This document shows positions 1 through 6,593 of a stretch of 6,593 bases of DNA, piece after piece (the first letter of the stretch is position 1; every line of letters begins with the position of its first letter). The notes beneath the pieces were generated by a model that was given only the letters and a program-made list of their open reading frames with translations, had not been told where the DNA came from and ran no database searches. The stretch is from DATBAK01 sp036787815 (GTDB lineage Bacteria > Actinomycetota > Acidimicrobiia > IMCC26256 > PALSA-610), in assembly GCA_036787815.1 (NCBI GenBank), contig DAIQOP010000229.1, positions 1 to 6,593 on the forward strand. The letters run 5' to 3'. The position numbers and the translations under genes are program-made.

Positions 1-1
1 C

Positions 2-247
2 CGGCGCAAGCGTCTGCACCGCGAGACGGTCGAGGCCGTCCAGCTCGCACGGCCCGAGACGCTCTCGGCGCAGATCCCGATGTCGGCCGAGATCGAACGC
101 ATGCCGGTGTACCGCGCACCGATCGTGTCGCGGGCGCCCGGCGGCGTGCCGGCGCTCGCGTTCGCCGAGCTGTGGCGGGAGGCCCAGCTGCGCCTCGCCT
201 GGGCCGACGTTGCGGTCGACAGCGTCATTCCGGTCGACACCCGCTGA
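2..247 (+). CDS. ParA/MinD-like ATPase, C-terminal fragment (partial, 5' end outside window)
   Basis: This frame enters from the left edge and stops at TGA 245-247, giving 81 residues with no start inside the window. It begins with RRKRLHRETVEAV, followed by a short strand ending in IP (AQIP), then SAEIERMPVYRAPI, and a closing helix AFAELWREAQLRL. In ParA/Soj-type partition ATPases the C-terminal part has this same order: a basic R-x-RLHRE helix, a beta strand ending in IP, a variable loop in which residues like those of 'IERM..RAP' contact the nucleotide or partner, then an AF-xx-LW helix. The Walker A lysine and the other catalytic motifs lie upstream of the window, so the ATPase assignment rests on resemblance of the tail only. 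If correct, the protein is a cytosolic ATPase that positions DNA or another cargo. It has no evident metabolic link to gltBD, and 107 bases separate it from gltB. An uncharacterised P-loop protein remains possible. Confidence 0.5.
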   Translation, partial: RRKRLHRETVEAVQLARPETLSAQIPMSAEIERMPVYRAPIVSRAPGGVPALAFAELWREAQLRLAWADVAVDSVIPVDTR

Positions 248-264
248 CCGCGTCCCGCTAAACT
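234..264 (+). promoter_or_regulatory. Possible sigma-70-type promoter for gltBD
   Basis: TAAACT at 259-264 fits the actinobacterial -10 pattern TAnnnT and is one of very few AT-rich hexamers in this stretch. TCGACA at 234-239 differs from TTGACA by one base, and the spacer is 19 bases, slightly long. The -35 would lie in the last codons of the upstream gene. Transcription would start near 271 and leave a leader of about 85 bases before gltB. This is motif reading only. I saw no convincing GlnR-type (GTnAC-n6-GAAAC) or other nitrogen-regulator box nearby. Confidence 0.33.
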
Positions 265-339
265 CTCCAGGCTCCGCCGTAGGGCCATCGACGTCCCGCT
301 TCGGCCAGCCCAGAACCGGACTGACCGTTTTTTCGAGCC

Positions 340-344
340 GAGGA
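340..344 (+). promoter_or_regulatory. Ribosome binding site of gltB
   Basis: GAGGA at 340-344 is complementary to the 16S rRNA 3' end and lies 10 bases before the ATG at 355. It favours this ATG over the in-frame ATG at 382, which has no comparable purine-rich motif at proper spacing. Confidence 0.6.
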
Positions 345-354
345 CGTCTGCCCC

Positions 355-3300
355 ATGTGCCCTGAGATCCGCAACCGCGACATGCCCGCGGTGGCCGCGA
401 CCACGGAACCCACGACCGAACCGCCCACCAGGGGTCTCTACGACCCGCGGTTCGAGCACGACTCGTGCGGGGTGTCGTTCGTGGTCGACATGAAGGGCCG
501 GCGGTCGCACGCGCTGCTCGACCTCGCGTTCCAGTCGCTGTGCAACCTCGAACACCGGGGCGCGCAGGGCGCCGAGAGCGAGACCGGCGACGGCGCCGGC
601 ATCCTGATCCAACTTCCCGACGCGCTGTTCCGGGCCCTCGTCGACTTCGAGCTCCCGCCCGCCGGTGCGTACGCGACCGGCATGTTGTTCCTCGCCCGCG
701 ACGTCGCCCTCGCGGCCGACCAGCTCGACGCGATCGCCAAGCTCCTCGTCGACGAGGGCTTCTCGCTGCTCGGCCGGCGCGAGGTGCCGACCAACACCGA
801 GGGGATCGGCGCGTCGGCGCAGGAGGCCATGCCCGCGTTCGAGCAGATCTTCGTCGCGAAGGAAGGCCTGACGGGCATCGACCTCGAGCGGCACGTCTAC
901 CTCGCCCGTAAGCGCATCGAGCACGAGGTCGGCGTCTACGTGCCGTCGCTCTCGACGCGCACCTTCGTCTACAAGGGCATGCTCACCGCGCCGCAGCTGC
1001 GGGGCTTCTATCCCGACCTCTCCGATCCGCGCGCCGAGTCGGCGTTGTGCCTCGTGCACTCGCGTTTCTCCACCAACACGTTCCCCAGCTGGCCGCTCGC
1101 GCATCCCTACCGGGTGGTCGCGCACAACGGCGAGATCAACACGGTGCAGGGCAACGAGAACTGGATGCGGGCACGCGAGGGCGTCATGGCCACCGACGCG
1201 CTCGCCGATCTCGATCGCGTGTTCCCGATCTGCACGCCCGGCGCCAGCGACACCGCGCGGTTCGACGAGGCGCTCGAGCTGCTCCATCTCGCCGGCCGGC
1301 CGCTCCAGCACGCCGTGCTGATGATGATCCCCGAAGCGTGGGAGAACCACGAGTCGATGGACGCCGGGCGCAAGGCGTTCTACCGGTACCACGCGTCGCT
1401 GATGGAGCCGTGGGACGGCCCCGCGTCGATCGCGTTCACCGACGGCACGGTGATCGGCGCCGTGCTCGACCGCAACGGCCTGCGCCCGTCGCGCTACTGG
1501 GTCACCGACGACGACCTCGTGGTGATGGCGAGCGAGGTCGGCGTCCTCGATCTCGCGCCCGAGCGCATCGTGGCCAAGGGCCGGCTCGAACCGGGGAAGA
1601 TCTTCCTCGTCGACACCGCGCAGGGGCGCCTGGTTCCCGACGACGAGATCAAGGCGACGCTCGCCGCGNNNNNNNNNNCGTACCAGGTCTGGCTCGACGC
1701 GGGCCTCGTGCACCTCGACGATCTGCCCTCGCAGTACGCGCTCACCGCGGTGCACGCTTCCGCGGTCACCGAGCAGCGCCTCTTCGGCTACACGGAAGAA
1801 GACCTGCGCCTGGTGATCGCGCCGATGGCGCGCAACGCTGTCGAGGCCCTCGGCTCGATGGGCACCGACACGCCGCCCGCGGTGCTCTCCGACCGGCCGC
1901 GCATGCTCTACGAATACTTCAAGCAGCTCTTCGCTCAGGTCACCAACCCTCCGCTCGACGCCAACTTCGAAGTGCTCGTCACCTCGCTGTCGTCGACGAT
2001 CGGTGCCGAGGGCAACGTGCTCGACCCGACCGAGGAGTCGTGCCGGCAGATCGTGCTGCCGTATCCGGTGATCTCCAACGACGACCTCGCGAAGCTGCGC
2101 TACATCGATCGCGAAGCTCCCGAGCTCGGCTACCGGCCGGTCACGATCCCGTGCCTGTACCCCGTGCTCGGCGGGGGCGATGCGCTCCGCAAGGCCCTCG
2201 ACGGCATCCGGCGCCAGGTGAGCGACGCGATCGCGGGCGGGGCCAACATCGTGATCCTGTCCGATCGGTACGCCACCGCCGAGCTCGCACCGATCCCCGC
2301 ACTGCTCGCGACCGCCGCGGTGCACCACCATCTCGTGCGGACCAAGACTCGCACGCGCGTCGGTCTCGTCGTCGAGACCGGCGAGGCGCGCGAGGTGCAC
2401 CACTTCTGCCTGCTGCTGGGATACGGCGCCGGAGCGATCAACCCGTACCTCGCGTTCGACTCGATCCACGAGCTCGTTCGCGAGGATCTGCTCGGCGCTC
2501 TCAGCGATCGCAAGGCGCAGCAGAACTACGTGAAGGCGGCGGGCAAGGGCATTCTCAAGGTGATGTCGAAGATGGGCATCTCCACGGTGGCGTCGTACAC
2601 CGGTGCGCAGATCTTCGAGGCCGTCGGGCTGGCGCGTTCGATCGTCGACGAGTACTTCACCGGCACCGCGAGCCGGATCGAAGGCGTCGGTCTCGACGTC
2701 ATCGCCGCCGAGGTTGCCGCCCGCCATCAGCTCGCGTTCCCCGACCGGCCCGAAGAGCTCGCGCACCGCGAGCTTCCGGTCGGCGGCGAGTACCAGTGGC
2801 GCCGCGAGGGCGAGTACCACCTCTTCAACCCCGAGACCGTCTTCAAGCTCCAGCACTCGACCCGCACCGGCCGCTACGAGGTGTTCAAGGAGTACTCGCG
2901 CCTCGTCGACGACCAGGCCCGGCGGCTCGCGACGCTCCGCGGCCTCTTCGAGCTGCGCGAGGGCGTCCGTCCGCCGGTGCCGATCGACGAGGTCGAACCG
3001 GTGTCCGAGATCGTCAAGCGCTTCTCGACCGGCGCGATGTCGTACGGATCGATCTCCAAGGAAGCGCACGAGACGCTCGCGATCGCGATGAACCGGCTCG
3101 GCGCGCGCTCGAACACCGGCGAGGGCGGCGAAGACGCCGACCGCTACCGGCCCGACGCCAACGGCGATCTCCGGCGCAGCGCGATCAAGCAGGTTGCCTC
3201 CGGGCGCTTCGGGGTGACGAGTGAGTACCTCGTGAACGCCACCGACCTGCAGATCAAGATGGCGCAGGGCGCGAAGCCGGGGGAGGGCGGCGAGCTCCCG

Positions 3301-4938
3301 GGGCACAAGGTGTACCCGTGGATCGCCAAGACGCGGCACTCCACCCCCGGTGTCGGCCTGATCTCGCCACCCCCGCACCACGACATCTATTCGATCGAAG
3401 ACATCAAGCAGCTGATCCACGACCTGAAGAACGCCAACCCGCAGGCGCGGGTGCACGTGAAGCTGGTCGCCGAGGTGGGTGTGGGTACCGTCGCCGCCGG
3501 CGTGTCGAAGGCCCACGCCGACGTGGTGCTCATCTCGGGTCACGACGGCGGCACCGGTGCCGCCCGGCTCACGTCGATCAAGCACGCGGGCGCGCCGTGG
3601 GAGCTCGGTCTGGCCGAGACCCAACAGACGCTGCTGCTCAATGGATTGCGCGACCGCATCGTCGTGCAGGTCGACGGGCAGCTGAAGACCGGCCGCGACG
3701 TCGTGATCGCCGCGCTGCTCGGTGGCGAGGAGTTCGGGTTCGCGACCGCGCCGCTGGTGGTCTCGGGTTGCGTGATGATGCGCGTCTGCCACCTCGACAC
3801 GTGTCCGGTCGGCGTCGCGACGCAGAATCCGGAGTTGCGCAAGAAGTTCAGCGGCAAGGCCGAGTACGTCGTCAACTTCATGGAGTTCATCGCGCAGGAG
3901 GTGCGCGAGCTCCTCGCGAGCCTCGGATTCCGCACGCTGCGCGAAGCGGTCGGCCATGTCGAGCTGCTCGACGTGCGCGCGGCCGTCGACCACTGGAAGG
4001 CGAAGGGGCTCGATCTGTCCCCGATCCTCGCCGTTCCGGAGAACCCCTACGGGCAGACGTATCACCAGTCGCGCGAACAAGACCACGGGCTCGATCGTGC
4101 GCTCGACCGCACGCTGATCGAGCTCTGCGAGCCGGCGCTGCGCGACGGCGAACCCGTCGAGCTCGCGCTCCCGATCCGCAACGTGAACCGCACGGTCGCG
4201 ACGATGCTCGGGTCGGAGGTCACGCGGCGCTACGGCGGCCAGGGCCTCCCGAGCGGCACGATTCGGATCACCTTCACCGGGTCGGCCGGCCAGTCGTTCG
4301 GTGCGTTCGTGCCGCGCGGCATCGACCTGCGCCTCGAAGGCGACGCCAACGACTACCTCGCGAAGGGCCTCTCGGGTGGGCGCGTCGTGCTGCTGCCGCC
4401 ACCGGGCTCGCGCTTCGTGGCGGAGGAGAACGTCATCGCGGGCAACGTCATCCTCTACGGAGCGACGGCGGGCGAGGTGTTCATCCGCGGTGTGGTCGGC
4501 GAGCGCTTCTGCGTGCGCAACTCCGGCGCGACGGCGGTGGTCGAAGGCGTCGGCGACCACGGCTGCGAGTACATGACCGGCGGGCGCGCGGTGATCCTCG
4601 GGCGTACCGGGCGCAACTTCGCGGCGGGGATGTCGGGCGGGCTCGCGTTCGTCCACGACCCCGACGGCACGTTGTGGCAACGCACGAACCGCGATCTCGT
4701 CGATCTCGACCCGCTCGACGACGAAGATCGCGTGTGGCTGCGCGAGGTCATTTCCCGCCATCTCGAGGAAACGGGCTCGGCCGTCGCCGAGCGCATCCTC
4801 TCCGACTGGTGGAGCGAAGCCGACCGGTTCCGCAAGGTCTTCCCGAAAGACTTCAAGCGCGTGCTCCAGGCCCGGGCCGACGCCGAAGAGCGCGGCACCG
4901 ACCCCGACGAGGCAGTCATGGCCGCGGCCCGTGCCTGA
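355..4938 (+). CDS. gltB: Glutamate synthase (NADPH) large (alpha) subunit
   Basis: GltB uses glutamine-derived ammonia to aminate 2-oxoglutarate, giving two glutamates per turn in the cytosol. The 1527 codons match the family's usual length. The N-terminal Ntn-type glutaminase domain (about 38-430) starts at Cys38 in HDSCGV. The preceding 37 residues are a propeptide of normal size, which supports the ATG at 355. Other glutaminase motifs are EHRGAQ (66-71), GDGAGI (78-83), HSRFSTNTFPSW (235-246), AHNGEIN (256-262) and RNGLRPSRYW (373-382). A central linker domain (about 480-800) follows. The FMN synthase domain (about 840-1215) has TGAMSYGSISKEAH (892-905), KPGEGGELPGHKV (974-986) and SGHDGGTGAA (1061-1070). 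The [3Fe-4S] ligands are Cys1139, Cys1145 and Cys1150 (C-x5-C-x4-C). The C-terminal GXGXG beta-helix domain (about 1300-1440) contains TGSAGQSFGAF and NFAAGMSGG. Residues 439-442 are unknown because of a 10-N gap that keeps the frame. gltD follows on the same strand and encodes the partner subunit. Confidence 0.97.
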   Translation: MCPEIRNRDMPAVAATTEPTTEPPTRGLYDPRFEHDSCGVSFVVDMKGRRSHALLDLAFQSLCNLEHRGAQGAESETGDGAGILIQLPDALFRALVDFELPPAGAYATGMLFLARDVALAADQLDAIAKLLVDEGFSLLGRREVPTNTEGIGASAQEAMPAFEQIFVAKEGLTGIDLERHVYLARKRIEHEVGVYVPSLSTRTFVYKGMLTAPQLRGFYPDLSDPRAESALCLVHSRFSTNTFPSWPLAHPYRVVAHNGEINTVQGNENWMRAREGVMATDALADLDRVFPICTPGASDTARFDEALELLHLAGRPLQHAVLMMIPEAWENHESMDAGRKAFYRYHASLMEPWDGPASIAFTDGTVIGAVLDRNGLRPSRYWVTDDDLVVMASEVGVLDLAPERIVAKGRLEPGKIFLVDTAQGRLVPDDEIKATLAAXXXXYQVWLDAGLVHLDDLPSQYALTAVHASAVTEQRLFGYTEEDLRLVIAPMARNAVEALGSMGTDTPPAVLSDRPRMLYEYFKQLFAQVTNPPLDANFEVLVTSLSSTIGAEGNVLDPTEESCRQIVLPYPVISNDDLAKLRYIDREAPELGYRPVTIPCLYPVLGGGDALRKALDGIRRQVSDAIAGGANIVILSDRYATAELAPIPALLATAAVHHHLVRTKTRTRVGLVVETGEAREVHHFCLLLGYGAGAINPYLAFDSIHELVREDLLGALSDRKAQQNYVKAAGKGILKVMSKMGISTVASYTGAQIFEAVGLARSIVDEYFTGTASRIEGVGLDVIAAEVAARHQLAFPDRPEELAHRELPVGGEYQWRREGEYHLFNPETVFKLQHSTRTGRYEVFKEYSRLVDDQARRLATLRGLFELREGVRPPVPIDEVEPVSEIVKRFSTGAMSYGSISKEAHETLAIAMNRLGARSNTGEGGEDADRYRPDANGDLRRSAIKQVASGRFGVTSEYLVNATDLQIKMAQGAKPGEGGELPGHKVYPWIAKTRHSTPGVGLISPPPHHDIYSIEDIKQLIHDLKNANPQARVHVKLVAEVGVGTVAAGVSKAHADVVLISGHDGGTGAARLTSIKHAGAPWELGLAETQQTLLLNGLRDRIVVQVDGQLKTGRDVVIAALLGGEEFGFATAPLVVSGCVMMRVCHLDTCPVGVATQNPELRKKFSGKAEYVVNFMEFIAQEVRELLASLGFRTLREAVGHVELLDVRAAVDHWKAKGLDLSPILAVPENPYGQTYHQSREQDHGLDRALDRTLIELCEPALRDGEPVELALPIRNVNRTVATMLGSEVTRRYGGQGLPSGTIRITFTGSAGQSFGAFVPRGIDLRLEGDANDYLAKGLSGGRVVLLPPPGSRFVAEENVIAGNVILYGATAGEVFIRGVVGERFCVRNSGATAVVEGVGDHGCEYMTGGRAVILGRTGRNFAAGMSGGLAFVHDPDGTLWQRTNRDLVDLDPLDDEDRVWLREVISRHLEETGSAVAERILSDWWSEADRFRKVFPKDFKRVLQARADAEERGTDPDEAVMAAARA
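1669..1678. other. Assembly gap of 10 N inside gltB
   Basis: Ten N begin exactly on a codon boundary (codon 439 of gltB) and, with the following 'cg', stand for four unread residues between KATLAA and YQVWLD. The frame and homology are intact on both sides, so this is a sequencing or scaffolding gap and not a biological break. From memory of the family, relatives have a short stretch like 'EHP' here. The real gap may therefore be 7 bases and not 10. It falls at the boundary between the glutaminase domain and the linker. Confidence 0.95.
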
Positions 4939-4944
4939 GACGAG

Positions 4945-5044
4945 NNNNNNNNNNNNNNNNNNNNNNNNNNNNNNNNNNNNNNNNNNNNNNNNNNNNNNNN
5001 NNNNNNNNNNNNNNNNNNNNNNNNNNNNNNNNNNNNNNNNNNNN
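4945..5044. other. Assembly gap of 100 N between gltB and gltD
   Basis: Exactly 100 N lie between base 4944, six bases after the gltB stop, and base 5045, three bases before the gltD ATG. One hundred N is the usual placeholder for a gap of unknown length, so the true gltB-gltD spacing cannot be read. The gltD ribosome binding site is lost in it. Adjacency of the two subunits on one strand suggests a short spacer and co-transcription. An inserted sequence cannot be excluded. Confidence 0.95.
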
Positions 5045-5047
5045 AGC

Positions 5048-6511
5048 ATGGGTGACACGACGGGGTTCATGAAGTTCGGGCGGGAGCTGCCGACGCGGCG
5101 ACCGATCCCGGTGCGCGTGCACGACTGGCGTGAGGTCTACGAAGACTTCCCGGCCGACAAGACGCGCACCCAGGCGGCGCGGTGCATGGATTGCGGCATC
5201 CCGTTCTGCCACACCGGCTGCCCGCTCGGGAACCTGATCCCGGAGTGGAACGACCTCGTCTATCGCGATCACTGGAAGGCGGCGATCGAGCGGCTGCACG
5301 CCACGAACAACTTCCCGGAGTTCACCGGGCGGCTCTGCCCGGCACCGTGCGAGGCCGCGTGCGTGCTCGGGATCAGCGAGCCGGCCGTCACCATCAAGCA
5401 GGTCGAGGTCGAGATCGTCGATCGGGCCTTCGAGGAAGGTTGGATCGTTCCGCTCCCGCCGTCGGTGCGAACCGGACGCAAGGTCGCGGTCGTCGGTTCG
5501 GGCCCGGCGGGGCTCGCCGCGGCGCAGCAGCTGACGCGCGCGGGTCACGGTGTCGTCGTCTACGAGCGTGCCGATCGCATCGGTGGCCTGCTGCGGTACG
5601 GCATCCCCGAGTTCAAGCTGGAGAAGCGGCATCTCGGGCGCCGGCTCGAGCAGATGACCGCCGAAGGAACCGAGTTCCGCACGGGTGTGAACGTGGGTTT
5701 CGACGTTGCCGTCGACGAGCTGCTCTCGGGTCACGATGCGGTCGTGCTCGCGGGCGGCGCGACGGCGTGGCGCGACCTGCCGATCCCCGGTCGTGAGCTC
5801 GCCGGGATCCATCAGGCGATGGAGTTCCTGCCGCTCGCCAACCGCGTGCAGGAAGGCGATCTCGCCGCGCCTCCGATCACCGCCGAGGGCAAGCGGGTCG
5901 TGATCATCGGCGGCGGCGACACCGGTGCCGACTGCCTCGGCACGTCGTTGCGCCAAGGTGCCGTGTCGGTGCACCAGTTTGAGATCCTGCCCCGGCCGCC
6001 CGATCTGCGCGACGAGACCACGCCGTGGCCGACCTGGCCGCTGATGCTGCGGACGTCGTCGGCGCACGAGGAAGGCTGCGAGCGGGTGTTCGCGGTCAAC
6101 ACCGAGTGCTTCCTCGGCGGCGACGACGGCACGGTGCGGGGCCTGCGCGCCCACGAGGTGCGCTCGGTCGTGGTCGAAGGCCGCCCGACCTTCGAGAAGA
6201 TCGAAGGATCCGACTTCGAGCTCGAGTGCGAGCTGGTGCTCCTCGCGATGGGCTTCGTCGGCCCGGAGCGCGCCGGGTTGCTCGACGGGCTCGGCGTCGA
6301 GCTCGACGGGCGGGGCAACGTCGCGCGCGACGGCGCCTTCCAGACCACGGTGCCGAACGTGTTCGTGTGCGGCGACATGGGGCGGGGGCAGAGCCTCATC
6401 GTGTGGGCCATCGCCGAAGGCCGCTCCGCCGCGGCCGCCGTCGACCACTGGCTCATGGGCGAGACCCTGCTGCCGGCGCCGATCACCCCCACCGCGGCCC
6501 CTATCCGCTGA
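5048..6511 (+). CDS. gltD: Glutamate synthase (NADPH) small (beta) subunit
   Basis: GltD oxidises NADPH at FAD and passes electrons through [4Fe-4S] clusters to the FMN site of GltB in the cytosolic alpha-beta GOGAT complex. The 487 residues match the usual family length. I chose ATG 5048 because MGDTTGFMKFGRELP is the typical GltD N-terminus. An open frame runs further upstream only through undefined bases. N-terminal cluster ligands are Cys46, Cys49, Cys54 and Cys58 (C-x2-C-x4-C-x3-C, in RCMDCGIPFCHTGCP), then Cys97, Cys101 and Cys105 in LCPAPCEAAC. NNFPEFTGR (87-95) and VTIKQVE (114-120) are family hallmarks. The FAD dinucleotide fold is VVGSGPAG (148-155) with Glu173 ending the second strand, followed by GGLLRYGIPEFKL (179-191). 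The NADPH fold is IIGGGDTGADC (286-296). The second FAD contact is VFVCGDMGRGQSLIVWAIAEG (438-458, with Asp443). A short tail rich in Pro and Thr ends the protein. Everything needed for activity seems present. Confidence 0.97.
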   Translation: MGDTTGFMKFGRELPTRRPIPVRVHDWREVYEDFPADKTRTQAARCMDCGIPFCHTGCPLGNLIPEWNDLVYRDHWKAAIERLHATNNFPEFTGRLCPAPCEAACVLGISEPAVTIKQVEVEIVDRAFEEGWIVPLPPSVRTGRKVAVVGSGPAGLAAAQQLTRAGHGVVVYERADRIGGLLRYGIPEFKLEKRHLGRRLEQMTAEGTEFRTGVNVGFDVAVDELLSGHDAVVLAGGATAWRDLPIPGRELAGIHQAMEFLPLANRVQEGDLAAPPITAEGKRVVIIGGGDTGADCLGTSLRQGAVSVHQFEILPRPPDLRDETTPWPTWPLMLRTSSAHEEGCERVFAVNTECFLGGDDGTVRGLRAHEVRSVVVEGRPTFEKIEGSDFELECELVLLAMGFVGPERAGLLDGLGVELDGRGNVARDGAFQTTVPNVFVCGDMGRGQSLIVWAIAEGRSAAAAVDHWLMGETLLPAPITPTAAPIR

Positions 6512-6513
6512 AG

Positions 6514-6551
6514 CGCGGGCGGCGTGGGCGGCTTTGGCGAGCCCACCCGCG
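6514..6551 (+). terminator. GC-rich hairpin just after gltD, possible terminator without U-tract
   Basis: CGCGGG (6514-6519) can pair with CCCGCG (6546-6551), and TGGGC (6525-6529) with GCCCA (6541-6545). This gives an 11-bp stem interrupted by a one-sided five-base bulge and closed by an 11-base loop. It starts two bases after the gltD stop, where an operon end is expected. No T-run follows (the next bases are TGCGCACCCGAAAATG), so it is not a classical rho-independent terminator. Such U-less hairpins have been proposed as terminators in actinobacteria, but GC-rich DNA folds easily by chance. Confidence 0.33.
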
Positions 6552-6571
6552 TGCGCACCCGAAAATGTTGT

Positions 6572-6583
6572 CGATCGCGATCG
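6572..6583. repeat. Perfect 12-bp palindrome CGATCGCGATCG
   Basis: Bases 6572-6583 equal their own reverse complement and do not extend further on either side. They lie 60 bases after the gltD stop, in sequence without a gene. The site could be an operator for a gene to the right of the window. However, GATCGC is a common hexamer across the coding part of this window, so chance is a good alternative. Confidence 0.3.
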
Positions 6584-6593
6584 GTTCCTGAGC

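Noticed and set aside
248..354. Search for a glutamine riboswitch, a small RNA or a GlnR-type operator ahead of gltB.
   Set aside because: I saw no matching conserved core or box. The region is only 107 bases and is explained by a possible promoter, a T-run and a ribosome binding site.
382..384. Alternative gltB start at the second in-frame ATG.
   Set aside because: It lacks a well-placed Shine-Dalgarno sequence and would shorten the propeptide to 28 residues. The ATG at 355 has GAGGA ten bases upstream and gives a 37-residue propeptide.
400..423. A tandem Thr-Thr-Glu-Pro repeat (residues 16-23) in the GltB propeptide.
   Set aside because: It has only two copies with different codons, in a segment that is removed on maturation and varies freely in the family. 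No sign of function or slippage.
1047..3224. A 725-residue frame on the + strand inside gltB, and a similar one of 584 residues at 3318-5072.
   Set aside because: Both are out-of-frame readings of gltB with extreme Arg, Ala and Pro content and no domain signs. Long stop-free frames are expected at this G+C.
4931..5047. An upstream GTG start for gltD at 4931, overlapping the gltB stop.
   Set aside because: The frame passes only through 100 undefined bases, so its continuity is an artefact. The ATG at 5048 gives the family's typical N-terminus.
4916..6448. A 510-residue open frame on the minus strand opposite gltD, running through the N gap.
   Set aside because: It is the antisense shadow of a clearly functional gltD in GC-rich DNA, is rich in R, H and A, and has no recognisable motif. 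Its last part is undefined sequence.
1..6593. CRISPR arrays, tRNA or rRNA genes, insertion sequences, attachment sites.
   Set aside because: No repeat-spacer pattern, no tRNA cloverleaf or rRNA-like stretch, no transposase motif or flanking inverted repeats were seen on either strand.

Overview
The window is a housekeeping nitrogen-assimilation locus. It carries both subunits of NADPH-dependent glutamate synthase (GOGAT), gltB then gltD on the + strand, preceded by the 3' end of an unrelated gene. G+C is very high, and third codon positions are almost all G or C. The protein sequences read like those of Actinomycetota. An acidimicrobial or related high-GC lineage is my best guess, inferred from sequence style and not proven. 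Two runs of N, exactly 10 and exactly 100 bases, show that this is a draft assembly, probably metagenomic or a scaffolded contig.

Layout. Bases 2-247 are the C-terminal 81 residues of an open gene that most resembles a ParA/MinD-type P-loop ATPase. Bases 248-354 are a 107-base intergenic region with a possible promoter (TAAACT at 259-264), a T6 tract (328-333) and a Shine-Dalgarno sequence (GAGGA, 340-344). Bases 355-4938 are gltB (1527 codons), with a 10-N gap at 1669-1678 that keeps the frame. Six bases after the gltB stop a 100-N gap starts (4945-5044), hiding the gltB-gltD junction. Bases 5048-6511 are gltD (487 codons). The last 82 bases hold a GC-rich hairpin right after the gltD stop and a perfect 12-bp palindrome, but no gene.

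How the genes work together. GltB splits glutamine at its N-terminal Cys38 and channels the ammonia to its FMN/[3Fe-4S] synthase site, where 2-oxoglutarate becomes glutamate. GltD takes electrons from NADPH through FAD and passes them over [4Fe-4S] clusters to GltB. With glutamine synthetase (not in the window) this forms the GS-GOGAT cycle. All the catalytic and cluster-ligand motifs I looked for are present, so both proteins look functional.

I found no undescribed system here. The points worth a second look are the two assembly gaps, the unresolved leader and 3' signals, a local deviation in a normally conserved GltB linker motif, and the ParA-like neighbour. Other long open frames on both strands are high-GC shadows of the two real genes.
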